DNA from: VGBK01 sp043810615
GTDB lineage: Bacteria > Actinomycetota > Acidimicrobiia > Spongiisociales > UBA11373
Assembly: GCA_043810615.1 (NCBI GenBank)
Contig: JBDROA010000029.1
Coordinates: forward strand, 1-38,098
Direction: 5' to 3'
Length of the DNA stretch: 38,098 bases
A model generated the notes under the pieces. The model ran no database searches, was not told the DNA's origin, and saw only the letters and a list, made by a program, of their open reading frames with translations. Position numbers and translations under genes: made by a program. Positions 1 to 7,423 of the stretch are shown here, one piece after another. Numbering within the stretch: the stretch's first letter is position 1; every line of letters begins with the position of its first letter.

Positions 1-794
1 TCCTCGAGAGCGGGCGAGGCGGCGGCGGGGGACGGCGCCGGCAGTGGCGCGGCTTCTCGGGCCTGCGGCGGGGCGGCGGGCGCCGGAGCGACCTCCTCGC
101 CGAGCGAGGGCCGCCTCTTGTCTGACCCGCGCCGGGGGCGCAGCAGCAGGGCCAGCCCCAGGCCGGCGGCCACCGCCAGGGCGATCGCGCCGCCGAGCGA
201 CGGGTAGGACAGTTGGAGCCGTCCGAACTGCTGGCCGAGCAAGGCCCCGCCGGCTCCCGTGGCCACGCCCGCCGCGGCCGCCACGGGGAACGACCAGCGC
301 TTGCGGGCCAGCAGGGCGGAGATCTGCCCGGTGAGGCCGGCCAGCGCCAGTCCGGTGCCGGTGAGCCCCACCAGCGTCGTGAAGGGCAGCCGTCCTCCCA
401 GGCGCAGCCAGGCCTCCACGGTGCAGTGGTCGGTGGTGGCTCGCACCCGCAGCAGGCCGACCCCGTAGGGTGCCACGTCGGCCAGGTCGAGCGACACCAG
501 GAAGTCCCTGCCGGCAGTGCCGGAGGAGGAGGCGGTTCGGCCCAAGCCGGCCGGGCCGAGCAGCACCGACACCGCGGCGCGCTGCGTCCCGGCGGCATCC
601 GCGCCGGAGAAGACCAGGGCCTCCTGGTCGTCCAGCAGCAGGGGCGAGGAGAGCGAGTCGATGCGCTCCACCTCGACGCCGTTGAACCAGGCGGTGCACG
701 GCCCCTGCACTTGGGCGGCGTCGGGCGCCGCCCCGCCGGAGAAGGCCACGACGGCGGTGGCCAGGAGCAGGAGGCGCGTGGCGAACAGCGTCAT
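1..794 (-). CDS. Partial exported membrane protein of unknown function
   Basis: I do not recognise the family. The minus-strand frame opens with ATG at 794 and stays open to the window edge (264 complete codons), so the C-terminus is missing. Residues 4-20 form a hydrophobic signal sequence. An extracytoplasmic part of about 115 residues follows, with Cys33 and Cys124 that could form a disulfide. Three hydrophobic segments lie near 140-162, 170-187 and 202-218, then an Arg-rich stop and an Ala/Pro/Glu-rich tail that is probably cytoplasmic and disordered. The start is supported by a -10-like TATCGT ending 6 nt before the ATG (leaderless). The gene is divergent from trmD, with 73 nt between the start codons. 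The translation is my own reading of the reverse strand. Confidence 0.72.
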   Translation of the reverse strand, partial: MTLFATRLLLLATAVVAFSGGAAPDAAQVQGPCTAWFNGVEVERIDSLSSPLLLDDQEALVFSGADAAGTQRAAVSVLLGPAGLGRTASSSGTAGRDFLVSLDLADVAPYGVGLLRVRATTDHCTVEAWLRLGGRLPFTTLVGLTGTGLALAGLTGQISALLARKRWSFPVAAAAGVATGAGGALLGQQFGRLQLSYPSLGGAIALAVAAGLGLALLLRPRRGSDKRRPSLGEEVAPAPAAPPQAREAAPLPAPSPAAASPALE

Positions 795-800
795 GGGGCG

Positions 801-806
801 ACGATA
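801..806 (-). promoter_or_regulatory. -10 box of a leaderless promoter for the left-edge gene
   Basis: On the minus strand TATCGT is followed by CGCCCC and then the ATG at 794. A TANNNT box 6-7 nt before a start codon is the usual form of a leaderless actinobacterial promoter. No convincing -35 is visible. Confidence 0.5.
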
Positions 807-854
807 CCAACGGCGGGCCCGGCGACAGAGGAAGCTCCCCGGGCGGACAGCCGA

Positions 855-860
855 TACCCT
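855..860 (+). promoter_or_regulatory. -10 box of a leaderless promoter for trmD
   Basis: TACCCT is followed by 7 nt and the trmD ATG at 868. No ribosome binding site lies between, which supports a leaderless transcript and this start. It faces the minus-strand -10 at 801-806, so the two promoters share about 50 bp. Confidence 0.5.
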
Positions 861-867
861 GGCGGCG

Positions 868-1560
868 ATGCGCCTCAGCCTGGTGACCATGTTCCCCGAG
901 TACTTCGCCTCGCCGCTCACCGTGGGCGTGGTCGGCCGGGCCATCGAAGCCGGGCTCTTGCAGGTGGAGGTGGTGGACCTCCGTGCCCACGGCCTCGGGC
1001 GTCACCGCCAACTCGACGACGCCCCCTTCGGCGGCGGGCCGGGGATGGTGATGATGGTGGAGCCGCTGGCCGCCGCCCTCGAGCCCCTGGCCGGCACTCA
1101 CCGGGTTCTGCTGACCCCCGCCGGGCGTCCCGTCACCCAGGCCACGCTCGACCGATGGGGCACTCTGGCAGCCCTCACGCTGGTGTGCGGCCGCTATGAG
1201 GGAGTGGACGAGCGGGTGGCCGAGCACTTCATCGAAGAGGAGGCCTCTCTCGGGGACTTCGTCCTCGCCGGCGGGGAGGCGGCCGCCCTGGCGGTGGTCG
1301 AGGGGGTGGCCCGCCTGCTTCCCGGGGCCCTGGGGAACCCGGAGTCGGCGACGGCGGAGAGCTTTCGCGACGGCCTGCTGGAGGAGCCGCTGTATACCCG
1401 CCCGGCCGACTTCCGGGGCTGGGCGGTGCCCGAGGTCCTGCTCTCGGGCGACCATGCCCGGATCGCGGCGTGGCGCCGGAGGCAGCGGGAGGAGCGCACC
1501 CGCGAGCGCCGCCCCGACCTGGGCCCTCCCGGTTTCGCAGAGGGGGAGAGCGGGGGTTAG
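868..1560 (+). CDS. trmD: tRNA (guanine37-N1)-methyltransferase TrmD
   Basis: TrmD transfers a methyl group from S-adenosylmethionine to N1 of G37 next to the anticodon, which prevents +1 frameshifting. The 230 residues match a SPOUT (trefoil-knot) enzyme from end to end: the N-terminus MRLSLVTMFPEYF, the DDAPFGGGPGM segment near residue 50, and the SAM-binding knot segments CGRYEGVDERV (about 109-119) and GDFVLAGGE (about 130-138), then LLEEPLYTRP. The ATG at 868 was chosen because the family motif begins there and a -10 box lies 7 nt upstream; the reading frame continues further upstream but without homology. rplS follows after 57 nt, the widespread trmD-rplS pairing. rpsP and rimM, often upstream, are absent here. 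Confidence 0.96.
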   Translation: MRLSLVTMFPEYFASPLTVGVVGRAIEAGLLQVEVVDLRAHGLGRHRQLDDAPFGGGPGMVMMVEPLAAALEPLAGTHRVLLTPAGRPVTQATLDRWGTLAALTLVCGRYEGVDERVAEHFIEEEASLGDFVLAGGEAAALAVVEGVARLLPGALGNPESATAESFRDGLLEEPLYTRPADFRGWAVPEVLLSGDHARIAAWRRRQREERTRERRPDLGPPGFAEGESGG

Positions 1561-1617
1561 ACTCCCGCCGCCGGGCGGCGCCCCGCCGTCCCGGTTTTGG
1601 CGCGAAGGGGTTTCCCG

Positions 1618-1962
1618 ATGAACACGCTGGATCAGGTCGAGGCCGCCCGCCTGCGTTCCGACCTCCCGAAGTTTGGCCCGGGAGACACGGTGCGAGTGCA
1701 TGTGCGCGTGGTCGAAGGCGGCCGGGAGCGGGTCCAGGCGTATGAGGGCGTGGTCATCGCCCGCAACCACGGGGGCCTGCGCGAGTCGGTCACCGTGCGC
1801 AAGGTGAGTTTCGGGGTGGGGGTGGAACGCATCTTCCCCATCCACGCTCCCATCGTGCAGCGCATTGAGGTGATTCGCCGCGGCGACGTGCGCCGGGCCA
1901 AGCTCTACTTCCTGCGCGGGCGGGTGGGCAAGGCCACCCGCATCAAGGAGAAGCGCGACTGA
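1618..1962 (+). CDS. rplS: 50S ribosomal protein L19
   Basis: L19 sits at the interface of the 30S and 50S subunits. The 114-residue product contains the family core: FGPGDTVRVHVRVVEG (about 19-34), RVQAYEGVVIARN, SVTVRKVSFGVGVERIFP and the basic C-terminal signature RRGDVRRAKLYFLRGRVGKA. The ATG at 1618 was preferred over an upstream in-frame start because L19 proteins begin with a short MN..D..E segment, and an AAGGGG ribosome binding site lies about 7 nt upstream. It is probably co-transcribed with trmD. Length is normal. Confidence 0.97.
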   Translation: MNTLDQVEAARLRSDLPKFGPGDTVRVHVRVVEGGRERVQAYEGVVIARNHGGLRESVTVRKVSFGVGVERIFPIHAPIVQRIEVIRRGDVRRAKLYFLRGRVGKATRIKEKRD

Positions 1963-1992
1963 GGGCGGCATCCCGCAACTCCCCGCCCACAG

Positions 1993-1998
1993 TATCGT
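1993..1998 (+). promoter_or_regulatory. -10 box of a leaderless promoter for lepB
   Basis: TATCGT is followed by 7 nt and the GTG at 2006. The same hexamer and nearly the same spacing precede the left-edge gene. It supports the GTG as the lepB start despite the absence of a ribosome binding site. Confidence 0.5.
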
Positions 1999-2005
1999 CG
2001 CACTC

Positions 2006-2815
2006 GTGACGCTGCCCCCTTCGCCCGGCTCTCCTGAAGACGCGTCGGGTCCGGTCTTCCCTCTTCCTTGCGGCGGTGAGGCGTCGTCCGCCCCGGTATC
2101 GCCCGGAACCCTCCCGGGCCCGGCCGACCCGTTCGGCGGCGTTCCGGTGTCGGATCTGCCCGGAGTGGTTGAACGGGACGAGTCGCTGCAGAGCCTCCGC
2201 AAGGACGCCCGCAAGCGCGGCGACAAGAAGGCGGCCGGGTGGGCCTTCTGGAAGGAACTGCCCATCCTCATCCTCGTGGCCCTGGTGGTCGCCGTTCTCA
2301 TCAAGACCTTCCTGGTGCAGGCCTTCTTCATCCCCTCGGGGTCCATGCACGACACGCTGCTGGAGGGCGACCGGGTGATGGTCAACAAACTGGCCTACCG
2401 CTTCGGCGACCCGGGCCGGGGAGACGTCATCGTCTTCGACAACCCCCAGAACACCGGCGGCGACGGGGAGACGATCTTCGGGGCGCTGGTGCGCCACGTG
2501 GCCGAGTCGCTGGGCCTGTCCTCACCCGACTCCGCCCTCATCAAGCGAGTCGTCGCCGTGGGGGGGGAGACCATCGAGATCCGCCAGAGCCAGGTCTTCG
2601 TGGACGAGGTCGCCCTCGACGAGCCCTACGTGAAGGAGGGCTCCCGCATGCCGCGTTACGGCCCGTTCACCGTGCCCGAGGGCTTCGTGTTCGTCATGGG
2701 GGACAACCGCTCGCAGAGCACCGACAGCCGGGTGTTCGGGCCGGTGCCGGAAGGCTCCATCGTCGGCAAGGCTTTCGTGCGGGTGTGGCCGCCGAGCCGC
2801 TGGGGCGGCCTGTAG
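2006..2815 (+). CDS. lepB: Signal peptidase I
   Basis: Type I signal peptidase, a membrane-anchored Ser/Lys protease that removes signal peptides from exported proteins. The 269-residue product has a Pro/Gly-rich cytoplasmic N-terminus of about 80 residues, one transmembrane helix (about 85-107) and the extracytoplasmic catalytic domain. Ser113 in IPSGSM is the nucleophile and Lys180 in LIKRVVAVGGE the general base; the later boxes MGDNRSQSTDSR and GPVPEGSIVGKA are intact. The GTG start follows a -10-like TATCGT by 7 nt, so the gene may have its own leaderless promoter 43 nt after rplS. The N-terminal tail is longer than in many homologues, as is common in actinobacteria. rnhB, which often follows lepB, is not present. 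Confidence 0.95.
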   Translation: MTLPPSPGSPEDASGPVFPLPCGGEASSAPVSPGTLPGPADPFGGVPVSDLPGVVERDESLQSLRKDARKRGDKKAAGWAFWKELPILILVALVVAVLIKTFLVQAFFIPSGSMHDTLLEGDRVMVNKLAYRFGDPGRGDVIVFDNPQNTGGDGETIFGALVRHVAESLGLSSPDSALIKRVVAVGGETIEIRQSQVFVDEVALDEPYVKEGSRMPRYGPFTVPEGFVFVMGDNRSQSTDSRVFGPVPEGSIVGKAFVRVWPPSRWGGL

Positions 2816-2869
2816 CGGCAGGAACGTCACAGCCTCCCGTTACACACGGGAGTGCGGGCCCCGGAGGGC

Positions 2870-2891
2870 TGATACCAGGGACGGGTATCAT
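2870..2891 (+). promoter_or_regulatory. Inverted repeat with possible -10 box upstream of the DUF2469 gene
   Basis: A perfect 7-bp inverted repeat, TGATACC-N7-GGTATCA (2870-2890), lies in the 133-nt gap between lepB and the DUF2469 gene. The right arm overlaps TATCAT (2886-2891), a good -10 match. The repeat could be an operator over the promoter. No T-tract follows, so it is not a classical terminator. Confidence 0.35.
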
Positions 2892-2948
2892 CGCCGGAGC
2901 CCCCATCACCGGCCGCCCGGACCGGTCGAGGGCGATCAGGAGACCGAC

Positions 2949-3266
2949 ATGAGCGAAGAGGATCTCGAGCGCTACGAAACCGACGTAGAGCTGCAGATCT
3001 ACCAGGAGTACCGCGACGTGCTCCCCATGTTCCGCTACGTGGTGGAGACCGAGCGCCGCTTCTACCTGGCCAACAAGGTCGACCTGCAAACCCGTGACAC
3101 CGGCGGCGGCGTGTTCTTCGAGATCGACATGGAAGACGCCTGGGTATGGGACATGTATCGCCCCGCACGGTTCCTCAAGCGGGTGCGGGTGCTCACCTTC
3201 CGCGACGTGAACCTGGAGGAAGTGGAGCACCCCGAACTGCGGCCGCCCGACGCCGGGCGCGGGTAG
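2949..3266 (+). CDS. DUF2469 family protein
   Basis: This 105-residue protein belongs to the actinobacterial DUF2469 family, whose function is unknown. The recognisable core is MSEEDLERYETDVELQIYQE, then YRDVLPMFRYVVETERRFYLAN, followed by an acidic/aromatic stretch (FFEIDMEDAWVWDMYRP) and RVRVLTFRDVNLEE. It is rich in acidic and aromatic residues, with no signal peptide or membrane segment, so it is probably cytosolic. The ATG has an AGGAG ribosome binding site about 8 nt upstream. The lepB-DUF2469-yraN order is a typical actinobacterial neighbourhood. The last few residues (after VEHPEL) are variable. Confidence 0.9.
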   Translation: MSEEDLERYETDVELQIYQEYRDVLPMFRYVVETERRFYLANKVDLQTRDTGGGVFFEIDMEDAWVWDMYRPARFLKRVRVLTFRDVNLEEVEHPELRPPDAGRG

Positions 3267-3571
3267 GGGAGTTCGGCGAGAGCCTCGCCGCCGCCTTCCT
3301 CGTCCGGCGCGGCGCCCGTCTGGTGGCTCGCAACGTGCCGGTGGGTGCCGACGAGATCGACGTGCTCGTGGCCTTCGGCAGCCTGTTGGTGGCCGTCGAG
3401 GTCAAGACCCGGCTGGGGGGAGACCCGGCCGAGGAGTTCACCCCGGTCAAAGAGGCCCGGTTCCGCCGCGCCGGGCAGGGGCTGCGGCCGATGCCGGGGC
3501 GCTACGACCTGGTGACGGTCTGTGCCCGCCGGAGCGGGGTGGAGGTTCGCTGGCTGCCGAGTGTGTGCTGA
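3146..3571 (+). CDS. YraN/UPF0102 family putative endonuclease-fold protein
   Basis: UPF0102 (YraN) proteins have a PD-(D/E)XK nuclease-like fold; their cellular role is not settled. The motif is clear: GEFGESLAAAFLVRRGARLVARNV, then GADEIDVLV and VAVEVKTR, giving the E-x-D...ExK catalytic pattern. The family homology begins near 3269, but no ATG, GTG or TTG lies in frame between 3149 and that point. The only available start is ATG at 3146, inside the DUF2469 gene in another frame, which adds about 40 unconserved residues. The real start could therefore be non-canonical, or the overlap may be real. Product identity is firm; the start is not. Confidence 0.8.
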   Translation: MGHVSPRTVPQAGAGAHLPRREPGGSGAPRTAAARRRARVGEFGESLAAAFLVRRGARLVARNVPVGADEIDVLVAFGSLLVAVEVKTRLGGDPAEEFTPVKEARFRRAGQGLRPMPGRYDLVTVCARRSGVEVRWLPSVC

Positions 3572-3636
3572 GGGGGCTCAGAGGACGCACTCACAGGTCG
3601 CGGGCCCTGTCGGGGCGAGCCGGCCGGTCCGCCTTC

Positions 3637-3921
3637 TCAGACTTCCCGGCCGTGGCGCCGCCGGCGCTCGCGATGCCAGCAGGCGCGATGCCAGTGCCGG
3701 CGCAGGTCGGGGGTGTGCTCCGGTACCACCACCAGGTGGCCCTCTCCCGACTCGATGACCCCGTGGCAGCCGGGGCACACATAGCGCTTGCGCGCTTGGT
3801 ACGGCTGCACCAGGCCGACCGTCTCCAAGGCCGGGGCGTCGCCTGGCGCCTGCAAGGCGACCGGCAGGGCGGCGTCGTCGAGTTTCGGGTCGGGGACGGG
3901 GGGCCGGGGCACGGGCGGCAT
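3637..3921 (-). CDS. Small zinc-ribbon protein, conserved in actinobacteria
   Basis: A 94-residue minus-strand protein of a small actinobacterial family often mislabelled 'ATP/GTP-binding protein'; I know of no established function. After a Pro-rich N-terminus the conserved core is GLVQPYQARKRYVCPGCHGV, then GEGHLVVVPEHTPDLRRHWHRACW and a very basic end. CPGC near 49-52 and the later HWHRACW (about 76-82) supply Cys/His ligands that could bind one zinc ion. The ATG at 3921 starts just before the proline-rich segment. It is divergent from the crotonase gene (27 nt between start codons) and convergent with yraN. A much longer open frame continues upstream antisense to the crotonase gene but has no homology. 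Confidence 0.75.
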   Translation of the reverse strand: MPPVPRPPVPDPKLDDAALPVALQAPGDAPALETVGLVQPYQARKRYVCPGCHGVIESGEGHLVVVPEHTPDLRRHWHRACWHRERRRRHGREV

Positions 3922-3936
3922 GGTAGGGATGCCGGG

Positions 3937-3942
3937 TAGATT
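3937..3942 (+). promoter_or_regulatory. -10 box of a leaderless promoter for the crotonase gene
   Basis: TAGATT is followed by GCCGGC (6 nt) and then ATG at 3949, with no ribosome binding site. The geometry matches the other leaderless promoters in this window. Confidence 0.45.
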
Positions 3943-3948
3943 GCCGGC

Positions 3949-4719
3949 ATGTTCGCCATTGCCGACGACGGCCCCATCCGCTGGCTGACCATCGAGAACC
4001 TTCCCCGGCGCAACGCCATCCCGTTTTCCGAGTGGGAGGCGTTGTCCGGCCATCTGCAGGACTTCGAGGCTTCGGCGCAGCGCGCCCTGGTCGTGGCGGG
4101 CGCCGGAGAGGACTTCTGCTCCGGGGCCGATTTGGGGGCCGGGTTCGCCCCGGGGAGCGGAGCCGCCGAGGCCTACGAGGTGATGCGCCGGGTGGCAGGC
4201 GCCGCCCGCGCTCTGTACGCCCTCACGAAACCGACGGTGGCCGCGGTGGACGGGGTGGCGGTGGGGGCGGGCATGAACCTGGCGCTCGGCTGCGATATCG
4301 CCGTTGCCAGCACCCGGGCCCGTTTTTCGGAGATCTTCGTGCGCCGCGGCCTGGTGGTGGACTTCGCCGGCATCTGGCTGCTGCCCCGCCGCGTCGGCCT
4401 GGCCCGGGCCAAGGAACTGGCCCTGACCGGACGGATCGTGGGGGCGGAGGACGCCCTGCGCTATGGCCTGGTCGCCGAGGTGGTCGCTCCGGAGGACCTG
4501 CGGCGCCGTGCCGGGGAAGTGGCGGCGGAACTGGCGTCCGCCGCCCCCCGGGCCCAGCAGTTTGTGAAGATGGGCCTGGAGCGGTCCTTCGAGATGTCGT
4601 TCGACGAGGCCCTGGAGTACGAAACCCAGGCCCAGGCGGTGTGCCTGTCGTCTGAGGACGTCATCGAGGGGGTGCGGTCCTTTCTGGAGAAGCGCCCCCC
4701 GCGCTTCACGGGGCGCTGA
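3949..4719 (+). CDS. Enoyl-CoA hydratase/isomerase (crotonase) family protein
   Basis: The 256-residue protein is a complete crotonase-fold enzyme acting on acyl-CoA thioesters. Oxyanion-hole segments are GEDFCSGADL (about 53-62) and AAVDGVAVGAGMNLALGCDI (about 98-117). The two glutamates used by true hydratases appear to be replaced: the GGGCE-type Glu is Asn110, and the second aligns near Phe130. Asp138 in GLVVDFAGIWLLPR resembles the catalytic Asp of PaaG-type isomerases, so an isomerase or other crotonase reaction is more likely than hydration. This alignment was done by eye. A GH1 glucosidase starts one base after the stop, so the two are probably co-transcribed although no shared pathway is obvious. 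Confidence 0.88.
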   Translation: MFAIADDGPIRWLTIENLPRRNAIPFSEWEALSGHLQDFEASAQRALVVAGAGEDFCSGADLGAGFAPGSGAAEAYEVMRRVAGAARALYALTKPTVAAVDGVAVGAGMNLALGCDIAVASTRARFSEIFVRRGLVVDFAGIWLLPRRVGLARAKELALTGRIVGAEDALRYGLVAEVVAPEDLRRRAGEVAAELASAAPRAQQFVKMGLERSFEMSFDEALEYETQAQAVCLSSEDVIEGVRSFLEKRPPRFTGR

Positions 4720-4720
4720 G

Positions 4721-5892
4721 GTGCCCCGCGGCTTCCCTCCCGGATTCCTGTGGGGCGCGGCGACGGCAGCGCACCAGGTGGAGGGGGGCAACTGGAACAA
4801 CGACTGGTGGGCCTGGGAGCATGCCCCCGGCACCTCTTGCGCCGAACCCAGTGGCGATGCCTGCGATCACCTCCACCGCTATCGCGATGATGTGGCCCTG
4901 CTCGCCGGGTTGGGCTTCAACGCTTACCGGTTCTCCCTGGAGTGGAGCCGCATCGAACCCGAGCAGGGGGAGTTCTCCCGGGCTGCCCTCGACCACTACC
5001 GGGGCATGGCCGAGGCCTGCCGGGAGCACGGGCTCGAGCCGAGGGTCACCCTGCACCACTTCACCTCTCCCCGGTGGGTGGCGGCACGCGGAGGGTGGGC
5101 CGAGCCGGCGACGGCCGACCGCTTCGCCCGCTTTGCCGAGGTCGCGGGGCGGGCCCTGGCCGGCGAGGTGCGCTGGGTGTGCACCATCAACGAGCCGAAT
5201 ATCGTGGCTCGCCTGGGCTACCTGGTGGAGTTGTTCCCCCCGGGCCAGCAAGATCCGGGGCGGTACTTGAGGGCCCAGGAGGTGCTCGCCGCCGCCCATC
5301 GGGGGCCGTGGAGGCGGTCAAGGGGGTGATCCCCGCCGTCCGGGTAGGGATCGCCCTCGCCATGAGCGACTACCGGGCCGTGGACGAAGGGGCCGGGGAG
5401 ACGCTGGCCGAATTGCGGGATGCCGACGAAGGCCCCTACCTCGAGGCGGCCGCCGGCGACGACTTCTTCGGGGTCCAGACTTACAGCCGACAACGGGTGG
5501 GGCGTCAAGGCCCGCTCGGCCCGGAGCCCGGGGTCGAGCTCACCTTGATGGGCTATGAGTTCTGGCCGGAGGCGCTCGAGGCCACCATTCGGCGTGCCCA
5601 CGAGAAGACCGGGCTCCCGGTGCTGGTCACCGAGAATGGTGTGGCCGTTGCCGACGATCGTCGCCGAATCGAGTACGTCCGGCGTGCCCTCGAGGGGACG
5701 CGGCGCTGTCTCGACGACGGAGTGCCGGTGCTGGGGTACTGCTACTGGAGTGCCCTGGACAACTTCGAGTGGGCGCTGGGGTACGGGCCGACCTTCGGCC
5801 TGAGCGCGGTGGATCGGGAGACTCAGCGGCGCACCCCCCGGCCCAGCGCCCGCCGGCTCGGGGCAATCGCCCGAGCGAACGCCCTGCCCTGA
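4721..5892 (+). pseudogene. GH1 family beta-glucosidase, split by a one-base frameshift
   Basis: Glycoside hydrolase family 1 retaining enzyme, expected to cleave beta-glucosides or related sugars. The first frame (GTG 4721 to about 5300) carries FLWGAATAAHQVEGGNWNND, the SLEWSRIEP segment, TLHHFTSPRW and the acid/base Glu158 in TINEPN. The second frame resumes with GAVEAVKGVIPAVRV and carries FFGVQTYSR, the nucleophile (about Glu305 after repair) in LVTENG, YWSALDNFEW and the C-terminal PSARRLGAIARANAL. The frames join at a run of five G (5301-5305); one more G restores about 390 residues with both catalytic residues. This is a short subfamily with no signal peptide, so probably cytosolic. 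Either a sequencing error at the homopolymer or a recent inactivation. Confidence 0.85.
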
Positions 5893-5938
5893 CCGGAGCG
5901 CTCCGCGCTATGGGGTTCCCGGCGTCACACCCTTCCCT

Positions 5939-5944
5939 TACCTT
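5939..5944 (+). promoter_or_regulatory. -10 box of a leaderless promoter for yifB
   Basis: TACCTT is followed by GACGGT (6 nt) and the GTG start at 5951. No ribosome binding site is present. It would drive yifB and the coupled dprA. Confidence 0.5.
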
Positions 5945-5950
5945 GACGGT

Positions 5951-7423
5951 GTGTTCGCTGCGGTCACCTCGGTCGCTCTCGTTGGCATCGATCCCTGCCC
6001 GGTGCGGGTCGAAGTTCACGTCGGCGGGGGCAAGGCGCTCTTCCACCTGGTGGGCCTCCCCGACACCGCCGTCCGCGAGGCCAAGGAACGGGTGCGGGCG
6101 GCGATCCTGTCCTCGGGGTACCGCTTCCCCTCCCGGCGCTTGACGGTGAACCTGGCTCCGGCCGAGATCCCCAAGGCCGGCTCCGCCTACGACCTGCCCA
6201 TCGCCCTGGGCGTATTGGCGGCATCGGGGTTGGTACCCCCGGCCGTCACCGACGTCGTCGCCCTGGGCGAACTGGCCCTCGACGGTGGGGTGCGCCCGGC
6301 GCGGGGGGGCCTGGGGGCCGGTATCGTCGCCGCCGGCGCGGGGCGGCCCTGCCTGTTGCCCCCGGGATCGGCGGCCGAGGCGGCGGTCGTGCCCGACGCC
6401 GAAGTACGGGCGGTCCGCACTCTGGCCGAGGCGGTGGCGGTGGCGCTGGGTGAGGTGGCCCCGGTGGCTGCTCCGAAGCCGTCACTGGAACCAGTCGGTC
6501 CGGTCGTCGACCTGTCGTGGGTGCGCGGCCAGGCCCTGGCCCGGCGGGCTCTCGAGGTGGCCGCCGCCGGGGGGCACCACGTGTTGCTCGTCGGCCCTCC
6601 CGGAGCGGGCAAGACGATGCTCGCACGCTGCCTGCCCGGCATCCTTCCCGCTCTCACTCCCGACGAATCGCTGCAGGTGGCCCGGGCCTGGGCGGCAGCG
6701 GGCCGCCCCCGGCCCCATCCCGGGGAACCCCCGTTCCGCAGCCCACACCACACCGCCACCCCGGCTGCCATCGTGGGTGGGGGCAGCGGCGTGCCCGTGC
6801 CCGGCGAACTCACTCTGGCACACAGGGGAGTCCTCTTCCTCGACGAGTTGGGGGAGTTCCCCCCCTACCTGCTCGACACCCTGCGCCAGCCGGTCGAAGA
6901 GGGGTGGGTGTACGTGGCCCGCAAAGGCGTGTCCGTGCGCTTCCCCTGCGACCTGCAGGTGGTGGCGGCCACCAACCCCTGCCCCTGCGGCTACTCCGGC
7001 GATCGTCTGGTGGCGTGCACCTGCCCGCCGGCCGGGATGGCCCGCTACCGGCGCCGCTTCTCCGGCCCACTGCTCGACCGCTTCGACTTGCAGGTGATCG
7101 TGCCACGACTGGACCCCGCCGACCTGGCCGGCCCCGGAGGGGAGCCGAGCGGTGCGGTGCGGGAGCGGGTGGCCGCCGCCCGCCGGCGCCAGGCCGGGCG
7201 GGGCACTCTCAACCGCAGCCTGTCGCGCCCCGACCTCGACGCCCTGTCGTGGGAAGCACCGGCCGCTGCCCTGCTGCGGGCGGCGGCCGACCGCCTGGCG
7301 CTGACGGCACGAGGCTGGGACCGGGTGCGCCGGGTGGCCCAAACCCTGGCCGATCTCGCCGGCAGCGAGCGGGTGGGCGAGGAGCAGGTGGCCGAGGCCC
7401 TGAGCCTGCGGGTGGCCGGTTGA
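5951..7423 (+). CDS. YifB/ComM family Mg-chelatase-like AAA+ ATPase
   Basis: YifB/ComM proteins are AAA+ ATPases; ComM of naturally competent bacteria helps branch migration of incoming DNA. The 490-residue product has the N-terminal ChlI-like domain (start VTSVALVGIDPCPVRVEVHV, about 6-125), the AAA+ core with Walker A GPPGAGKT (215-222) and Walker B LFLDELGEF (Asp298, Glu299), a Cys cluster NPCPCG...ACTC (Cys344, 346, 356, 358) and a C-terminal helical domain. The GTG at 5951 is supported by the leaderless -10. dprA overlaps the stop codon by 4 nt, a coupling that links both to recombination of imported single-stranded DNA. Confidence 0.94.
   Translation: MFAAVTSVALVGIDPCPVRVEVHVGGGKALFHLVGLPDTAVREAKERVRAAILSSGYRFPSRRLTVNLAPAEIPKAGSAYDLPIALGVLAASGLVPPAVTDVVALGELALDGGVRPARGGLGAGIVAAGAGRPCLLPPGSAAEAAVVPDAEVRAVRTLAEAVAVALGEVAPVAAPKPSLEPVGPVVDLSWVRGQALARRALEVAAAGGHHVLLVGPPGAGKTMLARCLPGILPALTPDESLQVARAWAAAGRPRPHPGEPPFRSPHHTATPAAIVGGGSGVPVPGELTLAHRGVLFLDELGEFPPYLLDTLRQPVEEGWVYVARKGVSVRFPCDLQVVAATNPCPCGYSGDRLVACTCPPAGMARYRRRFSGPLLDRFDLQVIVPRLDPADLAGPGGEPSGAVRERVAAARRRQAGRGTLNRSLSRPDLDALSWEAPAAALLRAAADRLALTARGWDRVRRVAQTLADLAGSERVGEEQVAEALSLRVAG

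Noticed and set aside
3922..4833. Long N-terminal extension of the minus-strand zinc-ribbon protein
   Set aside because: It lies antisense to the crotonase gene and has no homology; the conserved part starts after 3921.
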